64,000 bases of DNA from Trichopria drosophilae (GCA_030407085.1 CM059587.1:101613001-101677000), one strand, 5' to 3'; counted from the first letter of the stretch, positions 27,625-39,786 are shown. Numbers and translations: made by a program. Notes: generated from the letters alone by a model not told the origin.

Positions 27625-27910
27625 TCATACGTGTACATTTTGCAAGAACTTTTACAATTCTTAATGAATTTGTATGAAACTTCGTATACCAAGATATTTT
27701 GGGTCGCTGAATCCGAATCTGTCGTCAAAATGGAAAATTCAAAATGGCGGATCCAATATGGCGGCTTTAAATTTGCTAAATTTATTAAAATCTGCGGCGC
27801 ACATTTTTATTTATACGGAAAACAGCTGAAAATTGTTACTCGGGGTCGCTGATTACGAATCTGAAGTTAGATTTTGACAATTCAAAATGGCGGATCCAAG
27901 ATGGCCGACA
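27625..27910 (+). repeat. Two tandem GGCGGATCC-family units, best preserved copies
   Basis: Units at 27701 and 27843 (period 142 bp) share GGGTCGCTGA, CGAATCTG, a TTTTGACAATTC-like stretch, AAAATGGCGGATCCAA and ATGGCGGC or ATGGCCGAC. Upstream of the first (27638-27685) lies TTACAATTCTTAATGAATTTG, which recurs near 32460 in front of another unit. So the full monomer is longer than the GGCGGATCC core. Confidence 0.75.
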
Positions 27911-28091
27911 TAAATGTGAAATATTACTTGATTTTTTAAATGATTAATTAAATGTTAAATAATATATTTTAGGAAAAGATGGAAACCGTGTTTCACCGTT
28001 TTTCGATATCTTAAGTACAGGGCTGTACCACTTCTGGCACTTTTTTTTTAACAGCTACCACTAAAGTGGTTAAGCTCAGAATTTGAGTGAT

Positions 28092-28818
28092 GAGCCATTC
28101 AAGTTTAAAAAAAATAATAGTTTTTTTGCAATAACTCGGCTCGTTTTAAAGTTACTGTAACGAATGATGACTGATATGGAAGGTTTTTTATGGCGCTACA
28201 ACTTACCTTTGTAAGCCTATGACCTGCAACGAATATTTCGTCAATTATCGACCTAAAAAAGGGTAAAAATGGACTTTTTTGCCATTTTTCGCGTCTAACT
28301 CATTTCCGCAAAATGCTAGCGAAATGTCATATAAACAAAGTTGGAGAGCTTGAAAAGGCGAAGAATTTGCCCCCTCATACGTTTCGTTTTGATAAATATT
28401 GAGTCCGTGGGGAGACGTTAAAATTTAGAAAACAGGCAAAAAATGGATTTGGCATTGCTGAAGCGTGTTTTTCGTCTATTTTCTGATTTTTAACGTCTCC
28501 CCACGGGCTCAATTTTTGTCAAAACGGAACGTCTGAGGGTGCAAATTCTTCGCCTTTTCAAGCTCTACAACGTTGTTGAATATGATATTTTGCTAACATT
28601 TTACGGAAATGGGTTAGACGCAAACAATTGCAAAAAAGGTCATTTTTATCTTTTTTTAGGTAGATAACTGACGAAATATTCGTTGCAGGTCATAGGCTTT
28701 AAAGGTAAGTTGTAGCGCCATAAAAAACCTTCCGTATCAGTCATCATTTGTTAAAGTAACTTTAAAACGAGCAGAGTTATTGCAAAAAAACTATTATTTT
28801 TTTTTAAACTTCAATGGC
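28092..28818. mobile_element. Young long-arm fold-back element
   Basis: Two inverted arms of about 345 bp (28092-28437 and 28473-28818) surround a spacer of only about 35 bp. Read as reverse complements, the arms agree through long stretches, with shared words such as ATGGCGCTACAACTTACCTT and CCTATGACCTGCAACGAAT. By eye they are above 90% identical, so this is the least decayed fold-back in the window. There is no open frame of note and no clear target duplication; the outer limits could lie 10-15 bp further out. Transcription through it would give a long near-perfect RNA hairpin. It is probably a non-autonomous DNA transposon whose superfamily I cannot name. Confidence 0.85.
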
Positions 28819-29084
28819 TATTTTGAAAATATTCGGAATTTCGAAAAATCCCTTTACCACATTCACATGTATGCCAAGTACTAACCTTTCTGCAATTTTA
28901 ACAAAATCGGAGATGTGATGTCAGATCGTGATAGATTTGACAAAGAATGACTCATATTTAAAAATTGAGTTTGTAGAAAAAAAGTATCCGAAAGTTTGAC
29001 GCATATTTTGAAGAGGTCAAGAAAAGAGTAGGTAAAAAATGAGGAAAATCAACTGCAATGCTGAAGTTACTATAAGGTAAGAGG

Positions 29085-29345
29085 GAATTTTACCGGCATA
29101 CATCTACCTTGATGTCTACGTCGGGTACTCGCGGCGCGTGTCCGCTTCCACGGCGCTATCCGTTTGCGCTTGTGCTCTATATAATCTCGTATACGAAACT
29201 CGGATCCTGCTGCATCGCACGTATCACGTAGTGTGTACTACGAATGTGGCTCGTACTGCAGATACGTTGCGGTCTCTGCCCGTTACACCCGCAGCCCTAA
29301 CCGGCTAGGAGTCATGCATCGCCGATGTTCGCCACGTGCAAAAAC
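29085..29345. promoter_or_regulatory. GC-rich island with TATA-like site
   Basis: A 260-bp GC- and CpG-rich segment contains CTCTATATAATCTCG (TATATAA at 29178-29184) and several short dyads such as CGTATACG and CGTAGTGTGTACTACG. No open frame of interest. It starts 270 bp after the young fold-back element. It could be a promoter or enhancer; no downstream exon can be supported. Confidence 0.25.
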
Positions 29346-31388
29346 CGGAAATTTCACTGTAATCAGTCTTGCTAATTAACATTTTGGCAATGTTCATTTA
29401 AGCCCTGACACTGTTGTAAATATAGCTGAAAAGCTTCCAACACGATGTTAAATTTCAAAATTACCATAATTACATAAAAATAATAAATCCAAGATAAATA
29501 TTTTTAATCCTCAATAACATAATTCAATATTAATATAAATGTGATGTACGCTTTATAATGAGAAAATTACGATTTAAACCAAGCAGGAAAGTTGGTCATC
29601 GTGACCAAGGCAAAGTCTGATTGCCTTAATGAAGCGAAAGTTTACCAATTTTAAACCTAAAAAATGGCTGCGAAGTTTAACCCATTTCGTCCCAAAATGC
29701 CCATTTTGATTTCCACAACGTACTGTTATCTATTCTCACCCTCTCAAAAATATAAAAAAGACGTTTGCTATTTTCGAGGTCGTATTACCAATCTGTGGTA
29801 TTTAAAAACCCCTGATGTTCAAAGCCTGATTTTCTTCAAATAAAGAAGAAAAAGTTATAAGTTATATGTTTAAAATGTGAAATTCCCAATTCAAAATACA
29901 CCATGAAATGCAATGAAATGAATGAAAACTGGGCGAACAAGGTCCAATGTAAAAACTTATGCCATGTGGATATTTTATTTCTTTTATCTAAAAATTCTAA
30001 AACCATCCCAGAAGAGTCTAAAGAGGCTAATTTGAGAAAAACTAAGGATTAAATCGGGATTTCGCGTATAATGCCGATTAACGATTTGGATGTCAAATAT
30101 AAAAAATTCAAATTGGCATATCCAATATGGCGACTGATTGATTACGATTTCGCGGTTCGCTTTAAAATAACAAGAAATCTGATCTACGGTGCGCTTTAAG
30201 ATTGATCCGGAAGGATCAGGTGATGATTCTAACATCCAGGCCCTTAGATTAAAGAAATAAAATGTCCATATGGCATACATTTTGCATTAGGCGTCTACCG
30301 CCCTGTTTTTATTCATTTTAGTGCATTTTATAGTGTATTTTCCACAGGAAATTACACTTAAAAAAATAGTCTTAAATACTACCCTTATTTCTTTTAAATG
30401 AAGATAACCAGGGGTCCAATATTTTTTCGCATTTTAAGTAACATAGATCGATAGAGCTACCTTGAAAATATTAAACTATGTTTTTCCCACACTTTTGGGA
30501 AGATGAAAATTTATCAAAATGGACATTTCGAAAAAAAAAATGGGTTAAAGGCTTTCAAGTTTTGGGCACAGGTCGAATTACTTCATTTGTATAGCTCCAA
30601 GTATATTACGTATACTATAGTCTATAAAATTAAACATTGAATGGAAAGATGCTAATTGTAAAATTTAACCAAAGAAAACCTTAAAAGTCAATATCAGAGG
30701 ATGCATTTAAAGAAATGTAATCTTGATGGATATTTTCGACATTGTTTTCGATCATCCTAACTAAAATTAGGTAAATATTTCTGACTTACTATAATATAAT
30801 ATATTACTATATATTTTATCAAATTCGGACTATGACTTAGGAGGTAAAGTGACCTCTGTTACCTTTTTTCGACCTTAAATTTACATCAATTTTATTCTAC
30901 ACTTGTTCTCGACCGACTTCGAAGAATTTATAACGTGGGTTAACAGATGTTAACTTACAGGGACCAAACATTCCTGCTTTACTCGCGATTCATAAATTTC
31001 TAATGATACATAAGATATACTTGTAATCTCAAAATAATAACATTTCACAAACCTACCCCTTCTTTTTTCGAAATTCAATGCAAAAAAATGTTCTTCTTTC
31101 CTATGAGATATTGCTCGGAAAATCGCAATAAAAATGTTGCATAAACTCGATTCAATTTTAGTAAAAGCGTTTGTTACCAAATTTGTATGTAATCCAAACC
31201 GGGAAAGTAAGAAGTTGTGTGAAACCCACATTTTCTAGATTTATAGTGGATATTTTACGCAGCGTAGTCTTCAAATTTGAATTGTTAGATTTCGTATTAA
31301 TTCAAATACTCAAATGATCTGTGTCACCTGAACTTGATTAACTTTTTTAGTAATAGAAATTTTTGCAACAATGGAATTTTTGACATAG

Positions 31389-32150
31389 TATATAGGAGTT
31401 TTTGATGTTGCTGATTACCCAACCTTGTCAGATTTTCAAAATTAAAAAAGGCGGATACAATTTAACAGATAAAAATTTGTTTTAAAATATAATTTTGTCT
31501 TACATTAGGTATAAACGAATTTTTTAAATTGCTGACTACTAATCCGGCATCAGATTTTAAAAATTCAAAATAACGGATACAATATTATTGAACAAATTGC
31601 AGAAATACAATCAATTTTTCCTGTATTCTCTACATATGGGTTTCTAAGATTGCCGATCATGAACCTGGTATCGGGTATTCAAAATATAAAAGGTCAAAGC
31701 TAACATAGGCTTCAACAATTTTAAAAATCATATTGTAGAATATTTAGTAAATAGGAGATTTGGAGATCATTTATAATGCTTTTGGCGTCATTATTTTATG
31801 CATATGGGTTTGGACTATTTGGAGCATTATCACAGTTCTTGAAATCCAAGTGAATTACTGTCATTCCATTGGAAAATTACAAATTTCAGCGGATCTAAAG
31901 AATGTGTTTTTTCTTAATTTAATAGAAACCCATTGTTCTAAAAGACTGCAACTTTTGTCAATCATATTCGATCTGCTATTTTGAATTTTAAAAATATGTC
32001 ACTGGTCTGAGACCAGTAATCAACAACCTTGAATCCCTTATATGCTGATTTATTAGAATTTTATATACATCATCATTGCTTTAAATTTTATCTGCCATTA
32101 AAATCTGACACCCGATTCCCAATCAGTAACCTCAAAAACTCCGATATACC
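31389..32150. repeat. GGCGGATCC-family array that changes orientation midway
   Basis: Three + strand units begin near 31393, 31517 and 31638 (spacing 124 and 121 bp), each with TTGCTGATTAC-like, TCAGATTTT-like and GCGGATACAA-like words. Two minus-strand units follow at about 31959-32030 and 32085-32150. Orientation flips somewhere near 31.75-31.95 kb. The units are strongly decayed. Confidence 0.6.
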
Positions 32151-33709
32151 AATTATTGAATAATAACAGCTGTTAGTTCATCCTGCCACGAATTTTTGCA
32201 CAAAAATATCCTTTTTTTAATAGCAATTTGTTATTAACAATAATTATATTATGTTTAAATTTGAATTAGTTACAAGCTACCAATGAAACAGTGATAAATC
32301 AACAGTTAAATTAATTATTACTGATATTTAATAATATAGTAATAAAGTAATAAATAACTAATAAAGTTATTATATATTTTAATATCGTAATACTAAAATG
32401 AATTAATAACAATTTAAACGCTTCAGTATAATGGATGTTAGCTGTACATTTTGCAATAACTTCCACAATTCTTAATCAATTTGCATGAAACTTGCAACAC
32501 CAATGTTTTTTCGGTCATTGAACCTGAATGCCAAAATTCGAAATGGGCGATCCAAAATGGCGGTTGTAAACCTTATTAAATACTATATGCTTTCAAACAT
32601 AACGATAAGACAATAATGATTCGATATTATCGCTATTCGAAATTAACGATAAAATGTAAAAAATACGTAAAATCGCATTTTAAGCAAGGCATGAAAAAAA
32701 AAATGTACAACAATCAGAAAGAATGCAATTTATTAGATGCTTCAGTAGTCTTCATTTGTTTCTACAGAGTGAAACGTGAACTCTTGGTAATCAAACTTTT
32801 GATGTACAGTTTTAATTAAAATTCTTTCAACTGTAATGAAAAATGATTCACACATACAACTTTTTGTTTAAATTGTATAAAATTGTATAAAATATGTAAA
32901 ATTAGGATTATAAAACAACATACTCAATTAACATACCAAAAAAGAAATACATTACATCACACAAATTATAATTTAATTATGATTAAATTAAATAGCAATT
33001 GTCTAAATGAAGGAAAAGAGCACGATGAAATATGCTTTTGATAGCTTCAAAAGGTGGATATTAATTTACGAATTTACATAATTATACTATCAAATAACCA
33101 ACAAATTATTTAATAACTTAAACGGTACATTAAACAAACATTATTAATTAACATACTTACAGTTCAATCTTATACGAACTTATTCATTTCTCTAAAATTT
33201 TAATTTGTTTCAGTACAATCGCAAGTTTTTTTTTAATTTTTTCGAGTAAGGACTCTTTATATCAGTTGATTAATAATGAATCAATTCAAGTTCATCGTAT
33301 CCTTAATAAAATTGTAACAAATTTGGGTACAGGGAAAATTAACTAGGAACAAAGACGAGAATAAACCGATAGGATAAATTTATATCTTATTGCATAGGAC
33401 AAATGATTTTTGATAACATAATGTGCATTTTACATCGAGTTCAAATTTATTCTATATATGAAATCATTGAATTTCACACATCTATCAATGTCCGAACAGT
33501 TCATTTATAGACAATTTTTAAGGGTTGTGGTCTCACATTGATTTTAAACCAGTTTCACATTTAAACAAAGTGGGTCGTTCAGACATTTTCCCGACCTAGA
33601 AGTCGACGATTTAATTACTAATGCCCGATTTATTTCCATTCGGGTTATTGGACAACGGTTGTAATCAGTTACTTTTGGTCCTTATTGATTTTCAGCCGCG
33701 AATAAAAGT

Positions 33710-33747
33710 TATAAAATAGTTAGTACAGCACTCGCCCATCGTCAGAT
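33710..33747 (+). promoter_or_regulatory. Possible core promoter (TATA plus Inr-like)
   Basis: TATAAAA at 33710-33716 and TCAGAT at 33742-33747 are separated as in arthropod core promoters, although about 3 bases wider than ideal. No open frame follows within 400 bp. Confidence 0.2.
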
Positions 33748-33984
33748 AGGAAACGTTTCATTTTGCTAAAGGAAACAGTATTTTGTTTAAAAATACAATA
33801 AATGAATATGTACCAATTCAATTAGACCAAGAAAACATTAAGATTTGGAGTATTTGATTTATTATATCCAACTTTGTAATTGTACTACTTTAAGTATATG
33901 AAAATTTGATTTGTAAACTATTGGGATAGATCGATTTCATGAAGTCATGTGATCATAAATCAATTGTTGCAAAGAAAAATTAAT

Positions 33985-34066
33985 GTAATCGTAATTCGGC
34001 AACAAGCGTAGGTTTTTCTAGTTTTTCCTACGCCATTGCACACCCGAATGGGGATACCTCTGCAAT
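33985..34066 (+). repeat. Fragment related to the 5' end of the solo LTR
   Basis: A short stretch closely matches 34770-34845 in the LTR. Both have a hairpin whose arms are GCGTAGG/CCTACGC here and GCGTGGG/CCCACGC in the LTR. Both continue with the identical word CCATTGCACACCCGAATG and a GGGGNTAC. Arm changes at the hairpin base are compensatory (A-T here, G-C in the LTR). It is either a fragment of a second LTR copy or a shared terminal module. Confidence 0.65.
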
Positions 34067-35017
34067 ATTAACATGGTATGAATTGATGCTATAATATATA
34101 TAAAGAGAAATTATCTTGGAAATTTTACCTTTCTCGATGGTAAACAGAAGAAGTGCAATTCGTTATGATAAATATTACTATAAGTTCTTGTCATTTCTAC
34201 TTTTCAAACAGTAACATCTACCAATTTTGACCAGAAATAATGGTAATTTTCTTTCAATTACACAAGTCTGTCCTATATTTACAATCTAAAATGGTGAAAT
34301 TTTGCAAGAAAATTTGTCAGCACGTACGAATTTAAAAATCACAAATGATTTAATAAGTATCGAGTAAATTTACATAAAATTACTCATTCGAGAGATGACC
34401 TCACTTTAGTATACAATTATGTTGGGAGAATGAAATTTGTGCAAAAAACCGCCACAGATGGTAAAATGTCGATCACGTGGGCAACATGTTTTTTCTATAT
34501 AAATGATTTTTCGGTATTGGAAAAATTTTTTATTCAAAAGATAATAGATTTGAATCTCTGGAGTAACAAAATGTATTGAAAATATATGTTAAACATCCAA
34601 TATGACAAAGTTTAATTCGCATTTTCAAGGTGATTTGTGAAAAGCAAGCGTTTCTTTTTGAAAAAAAACTTTTTGATTTGTCAAAAAAATATTTTAAATA
34701 TTACAAACAAGACAAATTCTGCGCAATTGAAGAAATATTGAGGGTGTTCCGGACAGAATCGAATTGCGTTAACTGCGGTACCCGGCGTGGGTTTTTCTGC
34801 AGTTTTCCCCACGCCATTGCACACCCGAATGGGGGTACTTCTCAAAAAGTCGGCTGCAGCCGCAATGAAGGGTGCCTATAGGTTTTATGTACGGGCCCTT
34901 CATACTTGGTGACGACGCGCGCAATATTAGAAATTATTGTAAATTGGAGTAATTGAGGAGTCCCTATACGATTTAACGCGCGTTATAATGATTTACATGA
35001 GTAGTGAAATTTCGATT

Positions 35018-35092
35018 CGGAGCAAGGTATCTTAAAATCGGAGCAAGGTGGATTTAGATTCGGAGCAAGGTTCGTTTGAGTTTCGGAGCAAG
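35018..35092. repeat. Four-copy CGGAGCAAGG tandem in LTR U3
   Basis: CGGAGCAAGG occurs at about 35018, 35039, 35061 and 35083, close to a 22-bp period. A degenerate fifth copy lies near 35100. The array is in the upstream half of the LTR, where enhancer-type repeats are usual. Confidence 0.75.
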
Positions 35093-35188
35093 GAGAATTC
35101 GGAATTGGAGCAGAGCAGATTTCGGAGTCGGATCGATGTCTACTGGTAATTCGGAGCACGGTTCGATTGCTATTTCGGAGTTGTTTAC

Positions 35189-35462
35189 GATCTGCCGGTG
35201 ATTCACTTCCAGATGGATAGTACCCGGAGGTTCTACGCGCGGGGACTCGAGGCGTCGAGATCTGCCGTTGCTGGTAATCTGGAGAATGAGAAGTCTGGAA
35301 GTTAGTAACCCGGAGATGCGGTCTAACCGATCTGCTGGTGATTCGCTTTTGGATGGACAGTACTCGGAGGTTCTACGCTCGGGGACTCGGGGAGTCGAGG
35401 TCCGCCGATGCTGGTCCTTCGAAGAATAAGAAGTCCTTAAGTTAGTAACCCAGAGATGGTAT
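35189..35462. repeat. Two tandem units of about 140 bp inside the LTR
   Basis: The units start at 35189 and 35329 with nearly the same words (GATCTGCCGGTGATTC, then GATCTGCTGGTGATTC). They stay aligned through 'GGAGGTTCTACGC', 'GGGGACTCG' and 'AGTTAGTAACCC'. This is a U3 internal duplication, common in LTRs, where it may alter enhancer strength. It explains the long stop-free frame on the minus strand here. Confidence 0.8.
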
Positions 35463-35636
35463 TGATGATTTGTATGGAAATCGAAGAGTCGATTTGCCAT
35501 TGTTGGTTTCTCATATCGAAGGTTCGCTAACTAGAGAGCCACGGTCGGTATTTTACCGACACAGGGGTCGGTGTCTTCGTTGGTCGAATTCATTTAAAAT
35601 GCCGGTCGAATTTTGGAGCGAGAGAGAAAGAAAGAA

Positions 35637-35641
<5 letters not shown>

Positions 35642-35670
<29 letters not shown>
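35642..35670. repeat. GA dinucleotide microsatellite
   Basis: An uninterrupted run of about 14 GA units inside the LTR, next to AAAG-rich sequence. GAGA-type runs near promoters can bind GAGA factor in insects, but that role here is only a possibility. Confidence 0.95.
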
Positions 35671-35671
<1 letters not shown>

Positions 35672-35804
35672 CAGCGAGATTCAGTCGTATGGAAGAATGG
35701 ATATCGTGCTTCGAAAACGAAATTTCCAGATTCGTCGAGAAGTTTAAAAAATAAGACGATCGGGATCCTTAGCAACGTTGTTAGCGTCGTTAGCAACGAG
35801 AGAG

Positions 35805-35810
35805 TATAAA
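35805..35810 (+). promoter_or_regulatory. TATA box of the LTR promoter
   Basis: TATAAA in the context GAGTATAAAAACGGG, about 100 bp upstream of the LTR's AATAAA. Transcription would start near 35835, which defines the U3/R boundary. Confidence 0.65.
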
Positions 35811-37913
35811 AACGGGCGACTCCTCCGTTCCCAAGACACTCGATTTTCGAATTTCGATCAACGGAGATCGTTACGGCCGGTCGGTTTCGCGATTTGTCGT
35901 CACCAACATCGCAATAAAAGTAGCTTGCTATTGAGAATATCGGCTTGTTTGATTTATTAAAATTTCCACCCGGTCAATCGTGAACAGAGGGATTATACAA
36001 AATTATTAATACGCGATGACATTGTTATTATACGCATTATATTTCCGAATTTCTATTGTGTCTTTTTCGAAAAAACCAATTATTATTAATAAAAGTATAA
36101 TTTCTCTTAATTAAGCTATTACGACCTCAAATCGTCGGCAGTTACAAATTTCGATTTTCTCCAGTTATGACCTAATCGTACGAGCAGCATACTTTTCAAA
36201 AATTTGTTAATATGCAAATTATCTTAATTCCAAATGATATAATATATGAATGAGACAAAAATGTAACAGTAGAGATTAATCCTGTCTAGAGATTGGCTCC
36301 TGCCTCTATTCGAAATTTGCGGAGGAGAAAAATATAAAGAGACAAACGAGGATTAATAAAAAAAATTTTTAAATGAGAAAAAAAGGACTCATTCAGCAGA
36401 AACATGGAATATGCAAATTTGTCAGAGGTTATTTATGTAATGCGGATGTTCCCTATTCCGAATCCACGAAATAATTCCACATTGTTCCTAGATTACGCGC
36501 CGCTTTAATTCTGCGCGAAGGTAGAAAGCATTTTTGCTGATACGACAGAAGTTGTGCACCGGAATATACTACATGTATGCTGAACAGAGAAAAATGAACC
36601 TTTTAAATCCTTTTCAAGGAAGGTTAGATGAATTCTCATTACGCTTTAATTCCAACGTCCATACGTACTGTAAGAGCAGTCGGACACACAATTTTCGATT
36701 CGAATAATCATTATTTGTATTATTTATGGAATACATTTTATATTTTCAATACTGGTAATAAAATCTATTTGTTAAAACCAGTATACTATCAAACAGAAAC
36801 ATTTTTAAACATGTTTTTGGGACATAATCAGAAAGAATTAGGGCCGAAAGGAGGGGGCAGTCTATTGAATTATATTTCTGTAATGAGATAACAAATTTAG
36901 TGACGCAAATTTTAAAACAATTTTAAAATAAATGTGATTTTCAAGAAATAACTAATATTTATTTTCATATTTTATGTATTCTGAATGTAATTTACTTCAA
37001 CTTTTAAGAGAAAAGCAAGAAATCGTTTTCTCAACGTTCCAACTCTATTTCCCCTTTTAAGAACTTTGCTATTTGTTCACAAGTACCAAAAAATTCGCCT
37101 TTCAAATTTACCAGTATAAATTGATCATTTATTCAATGCATTTCTTATTTAAATATCCATAGCTTATTTTACTAAAGCTATACAATACTATAAACATATT
37201 CTTAAAATGAATTAAATTTCAAAATAATTGTTGGCTTTGAGCGTAATGTAAAGAATTTTTCTTATCCGTTTAAAAAAAAAGCACATCGTTATAACGTGGG
37301 ACAATTGCCAAACTAGTAAGCATGTATTGTTACTAATTAATTAAAACGTAGATTCTTTTTTTGAAGCATTCCCTTTATGTAAAAACAGCGAGGACATTTT
37401 TCCCTAGAAAATGTAAGTGTCTTATTATTGTAAATGGAAACATTTTCACTAATTAGATTGTATATTTCACTCATAATTTGATCCATATTTTGTAACTGTA
37501 AACGAAAATATTTATAGTAAACATTTGTCATGATGTAAATAATAATACCGAAATACGAACAATCAATAATATTCAGAATTCTTCTTAAAGACGCATTGCA
37601 CCTCTACATCACGAAACGAGAGCAAAATCCACAAAGATGCGAATATTCCATATTTATATCCCATCCGGATTTAGAAACAGGATGAAATAATAATACCAAT
37701 TTCATATAGAAGGTCCGTGGAATTCAGATACACTTTTTATTCCAGCGATGACTGTAACATCAATACGATTTGATTCGTAAATTTATTTCAATTTTTTTTC
37801 CTTTGTTTTTGTCGAATTATGTCATTAATTCTTTGAATTAAAAATAAGTGAAATGATTATAAGATAGTTTTATTTCACAACTGTTGTTCCGTAAAAAAAA
37901 ATGTACGTAACAT

Positions 37914-38013
37914 TAAAAAAATAGTATATTTCGATACAAGTGCGCGAAGTAGGTGATTTACAGACGAGTGAAACAAGTTAGTTACTTCGCAGATATATTG
38001 TATACTATTTTTT
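37914..38013. mobile_element. 100-bp hairpin element with ATAGTATA ends
   Basis: Starts AAAAAAATAGTATA and ends TATACTATTTTTTT, an exact inverted pair. An inner pair, GCGAAGTA and TACTTCGC, also matches. Same terminal word as at 39.79 kb and 58.46 kb. Probably a very short MITE. Confidence 0.6.
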
Positions 38014-38714
38014 TCTTGACTCCGTGACAGACATTTCCGCCCACTAATTTAAGTGTGCGTAGTGTAGCTAAAAATAGGACACTTCCCGCATTAAAAACAG
38101 TGTGGGAAATTGAATTTCGCCCGCGCAGTTTAAAAAAATTATAAATGAATTCCTTCCAAAGCTTTATTATATTATATGATTTTTGGGAGCATTTTTATAA
38201 ACGTTAAAAACGCCAACGTAATGTCCGTATACCTTTTTAATTCCAAAAATATTTTCGAAAGAAAAGTCCCGCAAAGAATCAAAGTTACGATTTTATTTCC
38301 ACAAATTACATACCAGTTGCATCTATGCAATATGTATACTGGGTTTGTGTTAGCACAGCGTTTTAAATGTGATTCGAATTATTAATGTCATGCGCATGAA
38401 ATTCAATTTCACGCTTCACCTTTCGTGCGTAAAATGCGATTTCATGGGCATTTCACGAATAAAATTCCACCCTAAAGAAAAACCAAATAATAATTCGATA
38501 GCACGTCCAGGTCCTACTTATTACGTATCGACCCTAATGTGTGAAATTGCATTATGCCCATTACTTCCTAAAATATTATTTATGGACAACGAGATGTGAT
38601 ATAAGATTATATATTTACGTTTTCTACAATCTTAATCTGCGATGTATGTTTTTATTGCTACGGTAAAATGTATTGTTTGTTAACTTGTGGGCGGCTTCCA
38701 TTTTTTACGTCATA

Positions 38715-39045
38715 CTTGTGCCCAATGGGTCAAAATATATAGGAGTAATGTGTTCTCGACGTCAGATAAATCATTTTCTTTTTTTTCAACCCTTTTTTGA
38801 TATAAACACGAGTTTTTTTACAGTCTTCTGTGATTTTCTCTAAAAATGAGCAAGGGAACCCTTATTTTTTATTACAGATTCGCGTTCAACAGGTCAAAAT
38901 ACATCGAAATAATGTAGTTGCGATCCAAGAAGTATCATTTTCCATTTTTTAAAGCTTTTCTTGCTATAAAAACGCGTTTTTTACAGTTTTCTGAGGTTTT
39001 CTAGACATCGAGCGGGGAAACCCTTATTTCACGTCAAGCGGAACA
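38715..39045. repeat. Two tandem units of about 163 bp
   Basis: The order of words GGTCAAAATA, TCATTTTC, AACGCG or AACACGAG, TTTTTTACAGT, TTCTGNGNTTTTCT and GGGAA(A)CCCTTATTT appears twice, offset by about 161-164 bases (for example GGTCAAAATA at 38728 and 38892). The units have diverged considerably. No function is evident. Confidence 0.65.
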
Positions 39046-39786
39046 CTTTTCATGCTGGCGGTCATGGATTTCGTCCCCGATTTTTGCATGTATTCTTTAG
39101 ACAAAATAACATTTTTTGTTTGTTTTTTGTTTCCAGTATATTAAAAACTCTTGCAAAAGAAAAACATTAACTTGTGAAAAATAAAAAAGCATTGAAATTA
39201 TTATTAAACTATTTATAAAAAAGACTAATAAATTTTAATCATTGTGTGATATAACTATATCGTAGATGGTATAAGATAATGTAGTAAAATAATAATAGTT
39301 AAATTCAAATATTTTAAAAAATATAATCCATTGGTTCTGCATTTGTAAAATTTCCAAATTTGTAGAGAATTTGTTCAGAATTATGATACAATTTGATTCA
39401 GGGTTCTAACTCGCTGCGTTGACCTTTATAATTATATTTAAATGGTTTCATTCATAAAAAATGAATTTTTTTTATGTTTTACAATTTATTATTATTTTTT
39501 GTGAAAGTACGGCTTCTGAGCTTTAAAATAAGCCCTGGTTCAAAAATAACTATAATTGTGAGTGGTTGAAACTGAGACTCTTTTCTGATTTTGCCTTTTT
39601 TTGCAAATTTTCAAGCTATATTGTAACATTTAAGTTATATACTCGTCCAAACTACATTGTTCTCTTATGTGAAAAGAAAAACTGGTGTACACGAGGATTA
39701 AAATATAGTTTTAAAAAATTGGCTTCACCAGGCATTCGTGCCGAGTCAATGATTTCTCGTGCGGGAAATCGCGTTTCCCGCACTAG

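Larger units (their letters stand above)
34745..35986 (+). mobile_element. Solo LTR of an LTR retrotransposon, with target-site duplication
   Basis: The segment starts TGTTC and ends GAACA, a 5-bp terminal inverted repeat of the TG...CA type. The 5 bases before it (34740-34744) and after it (35987-35991) are both GAGGG, a perfect 5-bp duplication. A TATA box (TATAAA, 35805-35810) and a polyadenylation signal (AATAAA, 35913-35918) are in the order and spacing expected for U3-R-U5 on the + strand. The element is much richer in G+C than its surroundings and 1242 bp long. It holds four CGGAGCAAGG motifs at about 22-bp spacing, two tandem 140-bp units and a GA microsatellite. No internal gag/pol region is present, so recombination between two LTRs probably removed it. 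The 148-codon open frame on the minus strand inside it matches no known protein and is not called as a gene. The superfamily (BEL/Pao, Gypsy or Copia) cannot be decided from the LTR alone. Confidence 0.82.

Noticed and set aside
35054..35500. 148-codon stop-free frame on the minus strand
   Set aside because: Lies wholly inside the solo LTR and across its 140-bp tandem units; no known domain; explained by GC-rich repeat composition.
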